Positions 9,596 to 19,029 are shown, counted from the stretch's first letter. The stretch is 64,000 nt of DNA from DASSUW01 sp963811895 (GCA_963811895.1 CAWETE010000004.1:930001-994000), one strand, 5' to 3'. Notes: a model not told the origin generated them from the letters alone. Made by a program: numbers and translations.

Positions 9596-10990
9596 ATGGC
9601 CATCGCCACCGAGCGGCGGCAGTTCGCCGTCGTCGACCCCGCGGACGGCTCGGTCATCGAGACGCTCGAATCCGCCCTGCCGGAGGACGGGATCGCCGCG
9701 GTCGATGCCGCGGAGGCCGCGGCCGCGGACTGGGCCGCCCGCGCCCCGCGCGAGCGCGCCGAGATCCTCCGCCGCGCGTTCGACCTGATGACCGCGGGCG
9801 CCGAGGAGGTCGCGCACCTGATCGTGCGTGAGATGGGCAAGCCGCTCGCCGAGGCGCGCGGCGAGACCGCCTACGCCGCCGAGTTCCTGCGCTGGTTCTC
9901 GGAGGAGGCGGTGCGCGCGAACGGCGAGTTCGCGATCGCCCCGGGCGGCGCCAACCGGATGCTCGTCGCGCACGCTCCGGTCGGGATCGCGCTGTTGATC
10001 ACGCCCTGGAACTTCCCGGCCGCCATGGCCACACGCAAGCTCGGGCCGGCGCTCGCCGCGGGCTGCACCGTCGTGCTCAAGCCCGCGCAGGAGACGCCCC
10101 TCACGGCGCTGGCGATCGTGCGGCTGCTGGAGGAGGCGGGCGTGCCGCAGGGCGTCGTCAACGTGGTCTGCACGACCGAGCCGGCACCGCTCGCCGAGGC
10201 CATCCTCAGCGACCCGCGCGTGCGCAAGCTGTCGTTCACCGGCTCCACCGCGATCGGACGGCGCCTGCTCGAGCTGTGCGCGCCGCAGGTGATCAACGCG
10301 TCGATGGAGCTCGGCGGCAACTCGCCGTTCCTCGTCCTCGACGACGCGGACCTCGACGTCGCGATCGCCGGGGCGATGGCGGCCAAGATGCGCAACGGCG
10401 GCGAGGCCTGCACGGCCGCCAACCGCTTCCTCGTGCACGAGTCGGTCGCCGAGGAGTTCACGTCACGCCTGACCGAGGCGATGGCCGCCGTGCGCGTCGG
10501 GAGCGGCTTCTCCGAGGGCGCGCAGCTCGGCCCGCTGATCAACGAGCCCGCACGCGAGAAGGTCGAGCGCCTCGTGGCCGACGCGGTCGACCGCGGCGCG
10601 CGGGTGCGCACAGGCGGCGAGCGCCTGCCCGGGCCCGGCTACTTCTATCCGCCGACCGTGCTCGACAACGTCCAGCCGGGGAGCGCGATGCTCGCCGAGG
10701 AGGTCTTCGGCCCGGTCGCGCCGGTCATGACCTTCGCCGGCGACGACGAGGCGCTCGCGCTCGCCAACGACACCGAGCACGGGTTGGTGGCATTCGTGTT
10801 CAGCCGGGACCTGCGGCGCGCGATGGCCGTGGGCGAGCGGATCGAGACCGGCATGGTGGGCCTCAACCGCGGCGTGGTCTCGGACCCCGCCGCGCCGTTC
10901 GGCGGCGCCAAGCAGAGCGGCATCGGGCGCGAGGGCGGCCACCACGGCCTGCTCGAGTTCCTCGAGCCCAAGTACTTCGCATTCGACTGA
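9596..10990 (+). CDS. NAD(P)-dependent aldehyde dehydrogenase (succinate-semialdehyde dehydrogenase-like)
   Basis: 464 residues from ATG 9596. Family motifs are present: LITPWNFPAAMATRKLGPAL (cofactor site), the glutamate in SMELGGNSPF, and the catalytic cysteine in NGGEACTAANR. Length and motifs fit the GabD/SSADH branch that oxidises a semialdehyde or short aldehyde to the acid. It heads a four-gene operon with a DJ-1-like protein, an alpha/beta hydrolase and an iron alcohol dehydrogenase, so it may complete an alcohol-aldehyde-acid route for the compound taken up by the divergent importer (inference). An upstream ATG at 9560 lies inside the promoter and was not used. Confidence 0.92.
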   Translation: MAIATERRQFAVVDPADGSVIETLESALPEDGIAAVDAAEAAAADWAARAPRERAEILRRAFDLMTAGAEEVAHLIVREMGKPLAEARGETAYAAEFLRWFSEEAVRANGEFAIAPGGANRMLVAHAPVGIALLITPWNFPAAMATRKLGPALAAGCTVVLKPAQETPLTALAIVRLLEEAGVPQGVVNVVCTTEPAPLAEAILSDPRVRKLSFTGSTAIGRRLLELCAPQVINASMELGGNSPFLVLDDADLDVAIAGAMAAKMRNGGEACTAANRFLVHESVAEEFTSRLTEAMAAVRVGSGFSEGAQLGPLINEPAREKVERLVADAVDRGARVRTGGERLPGPGYFYPPTVLDNVQPGSAMLAEEVFGPVAPVMTFAGDDEALALANDTEHGLVAFVFSRDLRRAMAVGERIETGMVGLNRGVVSDPAAPFGGAKQSGIGREGGHHGLLEFLEPKYFAFD

Positions 10991-11011
10991 CCCAACAGGA
11001 GGGAGGTTCCC

Positions 11012-11581
11012 GTGTCGCAGCAGAAGGTGCTCGTGCTCGTCGGCGACGCCGCCGAGGAGCTCGACGCGATGTACCCGATCTACCGGCTCCGGGAGGCCGG
11101 CTACGTCGCCGACGTGGCCGCGCTCACGCGCCGCGACGTCCAGCTCGTGATCCACGACTTCGACCCCGAGTCGGACGCCTACACCGAGAAGTACGGCCGC
11201 AAGCTGCCGGTCGACATCACGTTCGCCGAGGTCGACCCGGCCGAGTACGTCGCCCTCGTCATCCCCGGCGGCCGCGCGCCGGAGTACATCCGCACGGACG
11301 CCGACGTGCGGCGGATCACGGAGTACTTCTTCGAGCGCAGCCTCCCGGTCGGGACGATCTGCCACGGCCCGCAGGTGCCGGCGGTCTACGGGCTGCTGCG
11401 CGGGCGCACGACCGCGGCCTTCCCGCCGCTGAAGGGCGACATGGAGAACGCCGGAGCGACCGTCGTCGACGAGCCCGACTGCGTCGACGGCAACATGGTC
11501 TCGTGCCGCGGCTGGCCGGACATGCCCGAGTGGTCGCGGGCGTTCATGAATGTGCTCGAGCGGGCCGCCGTCCCGGCCTGA
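11012..11581 (+). CDS. DJ-1/PfpI family protein
   Basis: 189 residues beginning at GTG 11012 after a good GGAGGG ribosome site. It has the flavodoxin-like DJ-1/PfpI fold signatures: VLVGDAAEELDAMYPIYRL at the N-terminus, VIPGGRAPEYIR, and the nucleophile elbow TICHGPQV with the conserved cysteine. Members are cysteine proteases, glyoxalase III or protein deglycases. Its location beside aldehyde and alcohol dehydrogenases suggests detoxification of a reactive aldehyde or ketoaldehyde, but the activity is not provable from sequence. Confidence 0.9.
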   Translation: MSQQKVLVLVGDAAEELDAMYPIYRLREAGYVADVAALTRRDVQLVIHDFDPESDAYTEKYGRKLPVDITFAEVDPAEYVALVIPGGRAPEYIRTDADVRRITEYFFERSLPVGTICHGPQVPAVYGLLRGRTTAAFPPLKGDMENAGATVVDEPDCVDGNMVSCRGWPDMPEWSRAFMNVLERAAVPA

Positions 11582-11591
11582 GCGCTGTCCG

Positions 11592-12350
11592 ATGCTCGCC
11601 GAAGGCTCCGGGCCGCCCGTGCTGTTGCTGCACGGCTCCGGCCCGGGGACGACGGCCGCGGCGTGGGCGCCGCTGATCGCCGCGCTCGCGCCGCGCCACC
11701 GTGTGATCGCGCCGGACCTGCTCGGCTTCGGGACCCAGCCCCGGCCCGCCGGCTCGCTCCGGGCGGCGTGGACCGAGCAGGCGCTCGCGCTGGTCGACTC
11801 GCTCGGGATCTCGTCGTTCGCCGTCGTCGGCAACTCGGCGGGCGGGGCGATCGCGCTGGCCCTCGCGCGTACGCGCCCGCGTGCGGTGACCAGGGTGGTC
11901 GCGGTGGGATCGCTGGGGCATCCGATGGCGCTGCCGGCCGGGCTCGAAGAGCTGTGGAGCTACTCGGCGCAGAGCCGTGAGGGGGCGCGCTCGCTGCTGG
12001 AGCTGATCAACTTCGATCCCGGCGCGGCGACGCCGCAGGCGGTCGAGGCGCGCCATGGGGCGACGCTCGCCCAGCCCTGGTACGCCGAGCTGTTCCCGGC
12101 GCCGCGCCAGCAGTGGGTCGACGACCTGTCGCTGACCCTCGACGAGCTGGCAGGGATCTCGGCGCCCGTCCTGCTCGTGCACGGCGCGGAGGACCGGATC
12201 GTGCCGCTGCGCGACGGCTTCCTGCCGCTGCTCGAGCTGCTGCCGGACGTCCGCGGGCACGTCTTCGGCCGCTGCGGCCACGCCTCCCCGCTGGAGCGCA
12301 CCGACGAGTTCAACCGACTGCTGACCACGTTCCTGGAGGCCGACCGATGA
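11592..12350 (+). CDS. Alpha/beta hydrolase, meta-cleavage-product hydrolase-like
   Basis: 252 residues from ATG 11592, just downstream of the DJ-1 gene. The oxyanion motif LLHGSGPG (about 11-18), nucleophile elbow GNSAGG, acid AEDRIVPL and catalytic histidine RCGHASPLE give a full triad. The HGSGPG start and length match the MhpC/XylF/HsaD group that cleaves C-C bonds in ring-fission products, although esterases and lactonases share these motifs. The stop overlaps the next gene as ATGA. A longer frame beginning inside the preceding gene was rejected. Confidence 0.88.
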   Translation: MLAEGSGPPVLLLHGSGPGTTAAAWAPLIAALAPRHRVIAPDLLGFGTQPRPAGSLRAAWTEQALALVDSLGISSFAVVGNSAGGAIALALARTRPRAVTRVVAVGSLGHPMALPAGLEELWSYSAQSREGARSLLELINFDPGAATPQAVEARHGATLAQPWYAELFPAPRQQWVDDLSLTLDELAGISAPVLLVHGAEDRIVPLRDGFLPLLELLPDVRGHVFGRCGHASPLERTDEFNRLLTTFLEADR

Positions 12351-13552
12351 CCGACTTCGCCGTCCTGCGCGCGCCCTCGCAGGTGCTGTTCGGCGCCGGC
12401 ATGGCCGCCGCCGCCGGCCGCGTCGCCGCGGACCACGGCCGCCGCGTGCTCGTGATCACGGACCCGGTGATCGCCGGAACCCCCGGCTTCGCCACCGTCG
12501 TCGAGTCGCTCGCCGACCTCGACGTCACGGTCTTCCCCGAGGCCGCGGTCGACGTCCCGAGCTCGGCGATCGATGCCGCAGTGTCGCTCGGCGCGGCGAA
12601 GGAGCCCGATGCGATCGTCGCCGTCGGCGGCGGCAGCGTGATCGACCTCGCGAAGGTCACCGCCCTGCTGCTCGCCCACGGCGGGCCGCTGACGGAGTAC
12701 TACGCCGTTCAGTCGGTGCCCGGCCCGATCGTGCCGCTGATCGCGCTGCCCACCACGGCTGGGACGGGCTCCGAGGCGACGCCCGTCGCCGTCATCACCG
12801 ACCCCGCGACGGAGATGAAGATCGGCGTCGCCAGCCCGCACCTGATCCCGCGCCACGCGATCTGCGACCCGCTGCTGACGGTCGGCGCCCCGCCCGTCGT
12901 GACCGCGCACGCCGGCATCGACGCGCTCGCGCACGCGGTCGAGTCCTACATGGCGGCGCGCGAGCAGCCCTCGCCCGAGCTCGTGCTCGGCCGCCCGCAG
13001 GTCGGCAAGAACCTGCTCTCGGACGCTCTGGCGTTGACCGCCGCGGGCCACATCTTCCGCAATCTCGCGCGCGCGGTCGAGGACGGATCCGACCTCGAGG
13101 CCCGGACCGGCATGCTGTACGGCTCGCTGCTCGCAGGGATCGCGTTCGGCAACTCGGGCGTCGGCGCCGCGCACGCGCTCCAGTTCGCCCTCGGCGCGGC
13201 CACGCACACGTCGCACGGGTTGGGAACGGGCGTGCTGCTGCCCTACGTCATGGAGTTCAACCGGCCGGCGCGCCCGGATGAGGTCGCGGAGCTGTCCTCG
13301 CTGATGGGCGGCGACGCGGTATCGGCGGTCCACGCGCTGGGTCTCCGGATCGGACTGCCGAAGTCGCTCGTGGAGATCGGGGTGGCGCGGGACAACCTGA
13401 GGGCGATGGCCGAGGCAGCCGTCGGCATCAAGCGGCTGGTCGACAACAACCCGGCGCCGCTGGACGCCGACGCCCTCGAGGCGATCCTCGACGCGGCCTG
13501 GCACGGCGAGCCGGACCGACTTCGCGCGGCGGGCGCGGCCGTCAGCCCGTGA
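12347..13552 (+). CDS. Iron-containing alcohol dehydrogenase (type III)
   Basis: 401 residues from ATG 12347. NAD site AVGGGSVIDLAK (about 89-100), LPTTAGTGSEAT (about 138-149), and the metal ligands in HAGIDALAHAVE and AAHALQFALG...THTSHGLGTG identify the Fe-ADH superfamily (1,3-propanediol dehydrogenase, methanol dehydrogenase of bacilli, lactaldehyde and maleylacetate reductases). Substrate is not predictable. It ends the plus-strand operon and overlaps the end of the convergent GntR gene by 11 bp. Confidence 0.93.
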   Translation: MTDFAVLRAPSQVLFGAGMAAAAGRVAADHGRRVLVITDPVIAGTPGFATVVESLADLDVTVFPEAAVDVPSSAIDAAVSLGAAKEPDAIVAVGGGSVIDLAKVTALLLAHGGPLTEYYAVQSVPGPIVPLIALPTTAGTGSEATPVAVITDPATEMKIGVASPHLIPRHAICDPLLTVGAPPVVTAHAGIDALAHAVESYMAAREQPSPELVLGRPQVGKNLLSDALALTAAGHIFRNLARAVEDGSDLEARTGMLYGSLLAGIAFGNSGVGAAHALQFALGAATHTSHGLGTGVLLPYVMEFNRPARPDEVAELSSLMGGDAVSAVHALGLRIGLPKSLVEIGVARDNLRAMAEAAVGIKRLVDNNPAPLDADALEAILDAAWHGEPDRLRAAGAAVSP

Positions 13553-14180
13553 GATCGCGAACGGCGCGCTCGAGATGCGCCGTCATGCGGGCCTCGGCCG
13601 CCTTCACGTCGCCGGTCTCGATCACGTCGAGCACCTCGTGGTGCTCGTGCCCGATCGCCGACGGGGACGCCCAGCTCGGCCGCAGCTGGGCGACGCAGAG
13701 CCGGATCTCGCCGCTCAAGGAGCCGTACAGGCGCTCGAGACGCGGCGAGCCGACCGCGCGGACGAGCGAGAGGTGGAACGCAGCGTCGGCGGCGACGACC
13801 TGGCTCCAGCCCGCGTCGTCGGGCAGGGCCTCCATCACCGCCATCGCTTCGCGCGCGGGCGTGAGCGGGGCGCCGCGCTGGAGCACCTGACGCACGATCA
13901 GGCACTCGAGCGGGATGCGCACCGAGAACAGGTCGAGGATCTCGTCTCGGGACAGCACGGGGATCTCCGCGCTGCGGTTGCGCTCGCGGACGAGCAGGCC
14001 CTCGTGGCAGAGCGTCTGGATCGCCGCCCTCACGGTCGGGCGGGCGACGCCGAACTCCATGGCCAGGTCCTGCTCCGGGAGCCGGACGCCGGGCTCGATC
14101 TCGCCGTCGAGGATGCGCGACCGCAGCGAGGCGACGACGGCCTCGGTCGTCGAGATCGGCTGTACGGCGAGCCCGCTCAT
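13542..14180 (-). CDS. GntR-family regulator, FadR/FCD subfamily
   Basis: 212 residues: winged helix at about 10-75 (VVASLRSRILDGEIEPG, ARPTVRAAIQTLCHEGLL) and an all-helical FCD effector domain with FSVRIPLECLIVRQV and metal-type histidines in AFHLSLVRA and IGHEHHEVLDVI. FCD regulators usually sense an organic acid or its metal complex. The start ATG (14178-14180) overlaps the stop of the HAD-like gene as TGATG, so the two are translationally coupled. A TGTNNNACA site upstream of the pair may be its own operator. Confidence 0.9.
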   Translation of the reverse strand: MSGLAVQPISTTEAVVASLRSRILDGEIEPGVRLPEQDLAMEFGVARPTVRAAIQTLCHEGLLVRERNRSAEIPVLSRDEILDLFSVRIPLECLIVRQVLQRGAPLTPAREAMAVMEALPDDAGWSQVVAADAAFHLSLVRAVGSPRLERLYGSLSGEIRLCVAQLRPSWASPSAIGHEHHEVLDVIETGDVKAAEARMTAHLERAVRDLTG

Positions 14181-14728
14181 CAGACCGCCATTATGGTCGG
14201 CAGCCCGGCGAGCGCGGGTCCCAGCTCGTGCGGCGCGACGACGCGCATGCCGCGGCGGCGCGCCTCCACGCGCCGCCACTCGGCGGCGCTCACGTACACG
14301 ATCGCTTCGGGGAGCACGCCGACCTCGCGCGGGTCCGAGACCACGGCTTCGAACGCCCCGCCGAACTGCTGCAGGGCGCGGGCGCCCTCGGTGCGGGAGA
14401 CGGCGACCACCCGCTTCCCGGACCGGGCCGCGAGCTGCACGGCCTCGCGGGCGCCGTGCCGCGGACGGGCCATGGCGACCACGCGGGCGAGCGACTCCTC
14501 GCCGCTCTCCTCACCGAGGTAGCCGCGCTCGCGGGCGAGGCGTTCGAAGCCGCGCGCGAGCCCGTCGCCGTTCGCGAGCGACTCCACCCTCCGGCCCAGT
14601 GCGGCGCCGCGATCGAGCGGGCTTTCGCCATTGCGGCGAGCCAGTTCGTACACCACCGCGTCGATCGCGCCCGCCCAGTCGACGAGGGTGCCGCGGCAGG
14701 CGAACGCGACGACCTCGACCTCCTCCAT
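14180..14728 (-). CDS. HAD-superfamily protein lacking the catalytic aspartate
   Basis: 182 residues. The N-terminus reads VVAFACRGTLVDW where haloacid-dehalogenase-type enzymes have FDxYGTLxD; the nucleophilic Asp is Ala, although the GTL-D core and the following helical cap remain. Later segments (SGKRVVAVSRTEG, EAVVSDPREVGVLPEAIVYVSAA) match motifs II and III. It is therefore recognisably HAD-like but probably not a phosphatase or dehalogenase; a binding or regulatory role beside the coupled GntR regulator is possible (inference). Confidence 0.75.
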   Translation of the reverse strand: MEEVEVVAFACRGTLVDWAGAIDAVVYELARRNGESPLDRGAALGRRVESLANGDGLARGFERLARERGYLGEESGEESLARVVAMARPRHGAREAVQLAARSGKRVVAVSRTEGARALQQFGGAFEAVVSDPREVGVLPEAIVYVSAAEWRRVEARRRGMRVVAPHELGPALAGLPTIMAV

Positions 14729-14737
14729 GACCTCCGG

Positions 14738-14757
14738 ATTGTAACACTGTCTGACAA
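14738..14757 (-). promoter_or_regulatory. Predicted promoter and operator of the HAD-GntR pair
   Basis: On the reverse strand TACAAT (14743-14738) lies 9 bp before the HAD gene ATG. Just upstream is TGTCTGACA (14748-14756), a perfect TGTNNNACA palindrome of the kind bound by FadR/FCD-type GntR proteins. Overlap with the promoter suggests autorepression. Confidence 0.4.
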
Positions 14758-14778
14758 CTTGGTTGCATCACAATCGCC

Positions 14779-15297
14779 CTAGCAGCTGTTGACGGGGCTG
14801 ATCGCGGCGACGTCCTGGAGCGCGACGACGACGGGGGTCCCGTCGACCGAGACGCTGAGGCTGCCGGCCTCGCCCTGCGTGAGCGTCCCGCACCAGCCCT
14901 GGCCGTCGCTCGCCTGGACCGAGACCTGCTCGCCGCCGCCGTCCTGCGGCCACCAGCCGCTCGCCGTCGCCAGGGCGAGGATCGCGAGCGCGAGGAAGGT
15001 GAGGAAGAGGCCCCGCTTGAGACGCCGGCCATCGCGCTCGAGCTGGGCCGCCTCGTCGCCGGCCGGTTGACGGCCGCCGTAGAGCGGCCAGGCGACGAGC
15101 GCGACGACGAATGTGGCAAGGCAGGCGACGGCGAGCGCGACGAGGGCCAGGACCCCGGCCCAGACCTGCAGCCACATCGGGTTGTCGGGGCGGCCGCCCT
15201 GCAGGACGCCGCAGAGCCCGATGAAGCCGATGACGGCGAGCTGGATGCTGTGCCAACCGCGAGCAGAGACCCGCAGCTCGGCGAGTCGTTCTGACAT
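14779..15297 (-). CDS. Three-TM membrane protein of unknown function
   Basis: 172 residues from ATG 15295-15297. Segments LAVIGFIGLCGVL, AGVLALVALAVACLATFVVALVAW and LFLTFLALAILALATASGWW are likely membrane spans. The C-terminal 50 residues (QVSVQASDGQGWCGTLTQGEAG ... ISPVNSC) look like a small extracytoplasmic beta-domain with two cysteines that could form a disulfide. I recognise no family. It is divergent from the MMPL transporter. Confidence 0.7.
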   Translation of the reverse strand: MSERLAELRVSARGWHSIQLAVIGFIGLCGVLQGGRPDNPMWLQVWAGVLALVALAVACLATFVVALVAWPLYGGRQPAGDEAAQLERDGRRLKRGLFLTFLALAILALATASGWWPQDGGGEQVSVQASDGQGWCGTLTQGEAGSLSVSVDGTPVVVALQDVAAISPVNSC

Positions 15298-15349
15298 GCG
15301 CAGAGCGTCTCGGAAGTGCGGGCCCCGTGCAAGCGATTCGCATGGGGGC

Positions 15350-15372
15350 AGCCGCACCCGGCGGGTGCGGCT
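15350..15372. repeat. Perfect 10-bp inverted repeat between divergent genes
   Basis: AGCCGCACCC - GGC - GGGTGCGGCT. It sits upstream of both the membrane-protein gene and the MMPL gene, so it is not a terminator for either; it may be an operator or an RNA hairpin in a leader. Confidence 0.55.
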
Positions 15373-15425
15373 ACCCGGTGCCGTCAAGCCCGGCTAGCCG
15401 GTGTGAGGGGGCGGAGCGACGGCTT

Positions 15426-15431
15426 TAGCGT
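15426..15431 (+). promoter_or_regulatory. Predicted leaderless -10 element (TAGCGT) of the MMPL gene
   Basis: TAGCGT lies 8 bp before the ATG at 15440 and no Shine-Dalgarno sequence is visible. The identical hexamer precedes the HisA-like gene (34731) and the P450 start. Confidence 0.4.
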
Positions 15432-15439
15432 GCGTTGAT

Positions 15440-17606
15440 ATGCGTAAGCTTGCCGCCTGGTGCCACGATCGGCGCCGCACCGTGATCGGCCTCTGGGTCG
15501 CCGCGTTCTTCATCTTCGCCGCCCTGTGGGGCACCGCCGCGGGCGATTGGGTCAACAACTTCAGTCTGCCGGGCACGGAGTCCCAGCGGGCGTACGACCT
15601 GCTCAAGGACAAGTTCCCGGAGCAGTCCGGCGACACCGCGACCGTCGTGTGGGCGGTCGACGAGGGCAGCGTCCTCGACAATCGCACGGAGATCGAGGCC
15701 GTTCGAGCCGAGATCGAGAAGTCGCCCGAGGTGCTCGCGGTCGGCGATCCTTTCGCCGAGGGCGCGCCGGTCTCCGAGGACGGCAAGATCACCTTCGCCC
15801 AGATCCAGCTCGCCAAGGGCGCCGGTGAGGCCGACCCGGCGGGGATCAAGGACGATGGCCGAGAACACGCTCAAGCTCGACGGCGAGGGCGGGGTCCAGG
15901 TCGCGCTCGGAGGCGACATCATCCACTGGTCGACGGCCGAGACGGGCGGCGCCGGTGAGATCTTCGGCCTCCTCGTGGCCGCGCTCGTCCTGTTCCTGAC
16001 GCTCGGCGTGGTGGCGATGGGCCTGCCGCTGCTCAACGCGCTGTTCGCGATGGTCGTGAGCCTCGGGCTGATGGCCGTCGTCGGCACCCGCGTGCTCGAC
16101 GTCGTCGACTGGACGCCCCAGCTCGCGGCCATGATCGGGATCGGCGTCGGCATCGACTACGCGCTCCTGATCCTCAACCGCTTCCGGCTCGAACGCGGCG
16201 GCGGCCGCGACGTCCGCGACGCGACGCTGAAGGCGATCGACACCTCGGGCCGCGCCGTGCTGTTCGCGGGCATCGTGGTCGTGATCGCGATGCTCGGCAT
16301 GCTGCTGCTCGGCATCTCGTTCCTCTACGGCCCGGCCATCGGCGCCGCGCTGGCGGTGGCGTTCACGATGTTCGCGTCGCTGACGCTGATGCCGGCGATC
16401 CTGGGTACGCGGATCGGCCGGCGCATCAAGGTGCCGGACAGCCACGGCGACGCCAACTTCGCCGATCGCGAGAGCGGCTTCGCCGCGCGCTGGAGCGGCT
16501 TCGTGTCGCGCCGGCCGTGGCCCGTCGCCGTCGGCGCTGTGGTGATCCTGCTCGTGCTCGCCGCGCCCGCGCTGAACATGCGCCTGGCGACGAGCGATGC
16601 CAGCACGTACAAGGACGACGACACCGCCCGCATCGCCTACGACAAGCTCAAGGAGGGCTTCGGACCGGGCTTCAACGCCCCGCTGCTGCTCGCCGTCGAG
16701 TCCGGCGACGAGGCGGCGCTGACGCAGATCGGCGACGCGCTCGCCGCTCAGGACGGCATCGCCCAGGTCCTGCCGCCTCAGCTCAACGAGGCCGGCGACA
16801 CGGCGACGATCATCGCCTACCCGACGACCACGCCGCAGGACGAGGTCACCGACGAGACGGTCAGGACGGCACGCGACGTGACCCTCCCGCCGGTCGAGGC
16901 CGAGACCGGCGCGCGCGTGTCGATCGGCGGCGCGACGGCGACCAACCTCGACTTCTCGCAGACGATCCGGGACAAGCTCCCGCTCTTCATCGGCGTCGTG
17001 GTCGGGCTCTCGCTGCTGCTGCTCGCGGTCGTCTTCCGCTCGCTGCTGATCCCGGTCAAGGCCGGCATCTTCAACCTGCTGTCGATCGCCGGCGCCTTCG
17101 GCGTGGTGACGTTCATCTTCCAGGACGGCAACCTCGGCGGCCTGTTCGGCAACGCGACCGGACCGATCGACTCGTTCCTGCCGATCATGGTCTTCGCCGT
17201 CGTGTTCGGCTTGTCGATGGACTACGAGGTCTTCCTCGTCTCGCGCATGCACGAGGAATGGACGCACACCAAGGACGCCAAGTACGCCGTGCGCCACGGG
17301 CTCGCGATGACCGGGCGCGTGATCACCGCGGCGGCGATCATCATGATCGCGGTCTTCGGCGCCTTCGCGATCGGCAACGAGCGTGCGCTGGCGATGATGG
17401 GCACCGCGTTCGCCGCGGCGATCTTCATCGACGCGTTCATCATCCGGCTGCTGCTGCTGCCCGCGGTGATGCACATCGCCGGCCCGGCGATGTGGTGGAT
17501 GCCGGCGTGGCTCGAGAAGCGCCTGCCGCACCTCAACATCGAGCCGCCCGACGAGGACCTCGAGGCCGCCGAGCGCGAGCCCGAGCGCGAGCGCGTCCCC
17601 GTCTGA
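15440..17606 (+). CDS. MMPL/RND-family membrane exporter (interrupted by one frameshift)
   Basis: The frame opens at ATG 15440 with a first membrane span (VIGLWVAAFFIFAALWG) and an extracytoplasmic loop, then breaks near 15855; one extra base restores the frame at AENTLKLDGEGG. After repair the protein is about 721 residues with two blocks of membrane helices, including IGIGVGIDYALLILNRFR and VFGLSMDYEVFLVSRMHEEW, the conserved Asp-Tyr motifs of proton-driven MMPL lipid or drug exporters. The break gives two overlapping open frames (15440-15958 and 15825-17606), so as written the product would be truncated. Substrate unknown. Confidence 0.85.
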
Positions 17607-17617
17607 GTTCCTGCGCG

Positions 17618-17646
17618 GACCCGGCGAGCTCAACGCTCGCCGGGTC
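17618..17646. terminator. Bidirectional terminator-like hairpin between MMPL and P450 genes
   Basis: Perfect 12-bp stem (GACCCGGCGAGC / GCTCGCCGGGTC) with a TCAAC loop, lying between convergent genes and including the last codons of the P450 gene. No long T-tract follows. Confidence 0.6.
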
Positions 17647-18934
17647 GCGCTGCGGCGACCACCCGGGTGCCGCCCGCCGGCGAGAACGTCACGTTCCGGC
17701 GAGCGACGCGCTCTGCCTTCTCGGACGCGGCCCGCAGGGTTCGGTGCCGCAGGATCTCCGCGAGCGCGACCCGCATCTCCATCTCGGCGAACGCGGCGCC
17801 GATGCACCGCCGCACGCCGCCACCGAACGGGACCCAGGCCGACGTCGTGGGCGCGCCGTCGAGAAAGCGCTCGGGCCGGAAGGCGAACGGCTCGGGATAG
17901 CGGTCGGCGCGCGTGTGCGCGAGCCAGATCGCGGGCGTGACGTCGGTTCCCGGCGGCAGCTCGTGGCCGTCGACGCGAAGCGGCGCGACCAGTCGCCGCC
18001 CGGCCAGCGGCACAACCGGCCTCAGCCGAAGGGATTCTGTGACGACCGCGCGCAGATAGGCCTGCTCGCCGTCGTCGATCTCGGCTACGAGCCGTTTCAG
18101 CACAGCTGGATGGCGCACCAGGAGGTCGACCGTCCAGGCCAGGCCGGTGGCCGTGGTCTCGTGACCGGCAAGCAGCAGCGTCATGAGCTGATCGCGGATC
18201 TCCGCGTCGTCCATCGGCTCGCCGCCCTCGAAGCGCGCCGCGACGAGCATCGAGAGGATGTCCTCACGCGGATCGGCCCGGCGCTCGGCGATCTCCAGGT
18301 CCAACATCGCGTCGATCTCGCGTCGAAGCCCCTGCAGTCGCGTGAGCGGGTCGCGCGTCCCGAAGCGCCGTGAGAGCAGCACTCCGAACTGCAGCCCGAC
18401 GGATGCGGTGTCCGCGAGCAGGCGGGCAAGCCGGTCCGCCAGCCGAGCCCGCCGCTCCGAATCCGTCACGCCGAACACGGCGCGCACGATCACCTCGAGC
18501 GTGACGCCCTGCATGCGCGGGTGGATGGCGAACGGCTCGCGCTCCGGCCACGCCGCGACGTCACGCGCGACGACCTCACGGACCGTGGACTCGTACGCGC
18601 GCATCCGCTCGCCGTGGAAGGGCGGCAGCATGAGTCGCCGACGCGCCAGATGGTCGCGACCCTCGAGCAGCAGCAGCGAGCGCGGACCGAGTATCGGCAG
18701 CAGCGCGATCGTGCGGCCCGGCGGCAGCTCGTGCTCGGCGTTGCCGTAGAGCGCCCGAATCGCGTCGGGATCCGAGAGCATCACCATCGGCGTCTGGAAC
18801 CCGAGGAACCGGACACTGAAGACGTCGCCGAATTGCCGGCGGCAGGACTCCAGGAACGAGATCGGCCGCAGCAGCCAGCGCAGCGTCTGAAGGATCGGCG
18901 GCTCGTTCGGGCCGGCGGGAAGAGCTCCGGTCAC
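17630..18934 (-). CDS. Cytochrome P450
   Basis: About 434 residues from a GTG at 18932-18934. The oxygen-binding helix reads LLLAGHETTATG, the K-helix EXXR is ESLRLRP, and the heme loop is FGGGVRRCIGAAFA with the thiolate cysteine. It resembles class I bacterial P450s such as CYP110/CYP120-like forms that oxidise fatty acids or terpenes; no ferredoxin partner is adjacent. The start is chosen because TAGCGT (18950-18945) lies 10 bp upstream as a leaderless -10; an ATG further upstream at about 18988 is a less likely alternative. Confidence 0.9.
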   Translation of the reverse strand: MTGALPAGPNEPPILQTLRWLLRPISFLESCRRQFGDVFSVRFLGFQTPMVMLSDPDAIRALYGNAEHELPPGRTIALLPILGPRSLLLLEGRDHLARRRLMLPPFHGERMRAYESTVREVVARDVAAWPEREPFAIHPRMQGVTLEVIVRAVFGVTDSERRARLADRLARLLADTASVGLQFGVLLSRRFGTRDPLTRLQGLRREIDAMLDLEIAERRADPREDILSMLVAARFEGGEPMDDAEIRDQLMTLLLAGHETTATGLAWTVDLLVRHPAVLKRLVAEIDDGEQAYLRAVVTESLRLRPVVPLAGRRLVAPLRVDGHELPPGTDVTPAIWLAHTRADRYPEPFAFRPERFLDGAPTTSAWVPFGGGVRRCIGAAFAEMEMRVALAEILRHRTLRAASEKAERVARRNVTFSPAGGTRVVAAARPGER

Positions 18935-19017
18935 GGGACCGTCGACGCTACACCGCCACCGGAGGCTCCGTCGGTTAAATCCCTGCATCCCAGTCGGTGC
19001 CAGAGGAGGAACCCGGG

Positions 19018-19023
19018 TACGAT
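19018..19023 (+). promoter_or_regulatory. Predicted leaderless -10 (TACGAT) before the leader peptide
   Basis: TACGAT lies 6 bp before the GTG at 19030 that opens a 17-codon upstream frame leading into the GAF-LytTR regulator. Confidence 0.35.
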
Positions 19024-19029
19024 CAGCAC

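Noticed and set aside
15440..15958. Treating the two MMPL open frames as two separate genes
   Set aside because: The second frame begins in the middle of an extracytoplasmic domain without a signal or ribosome site; one extra base joins them into a normal-length MMPL protein.
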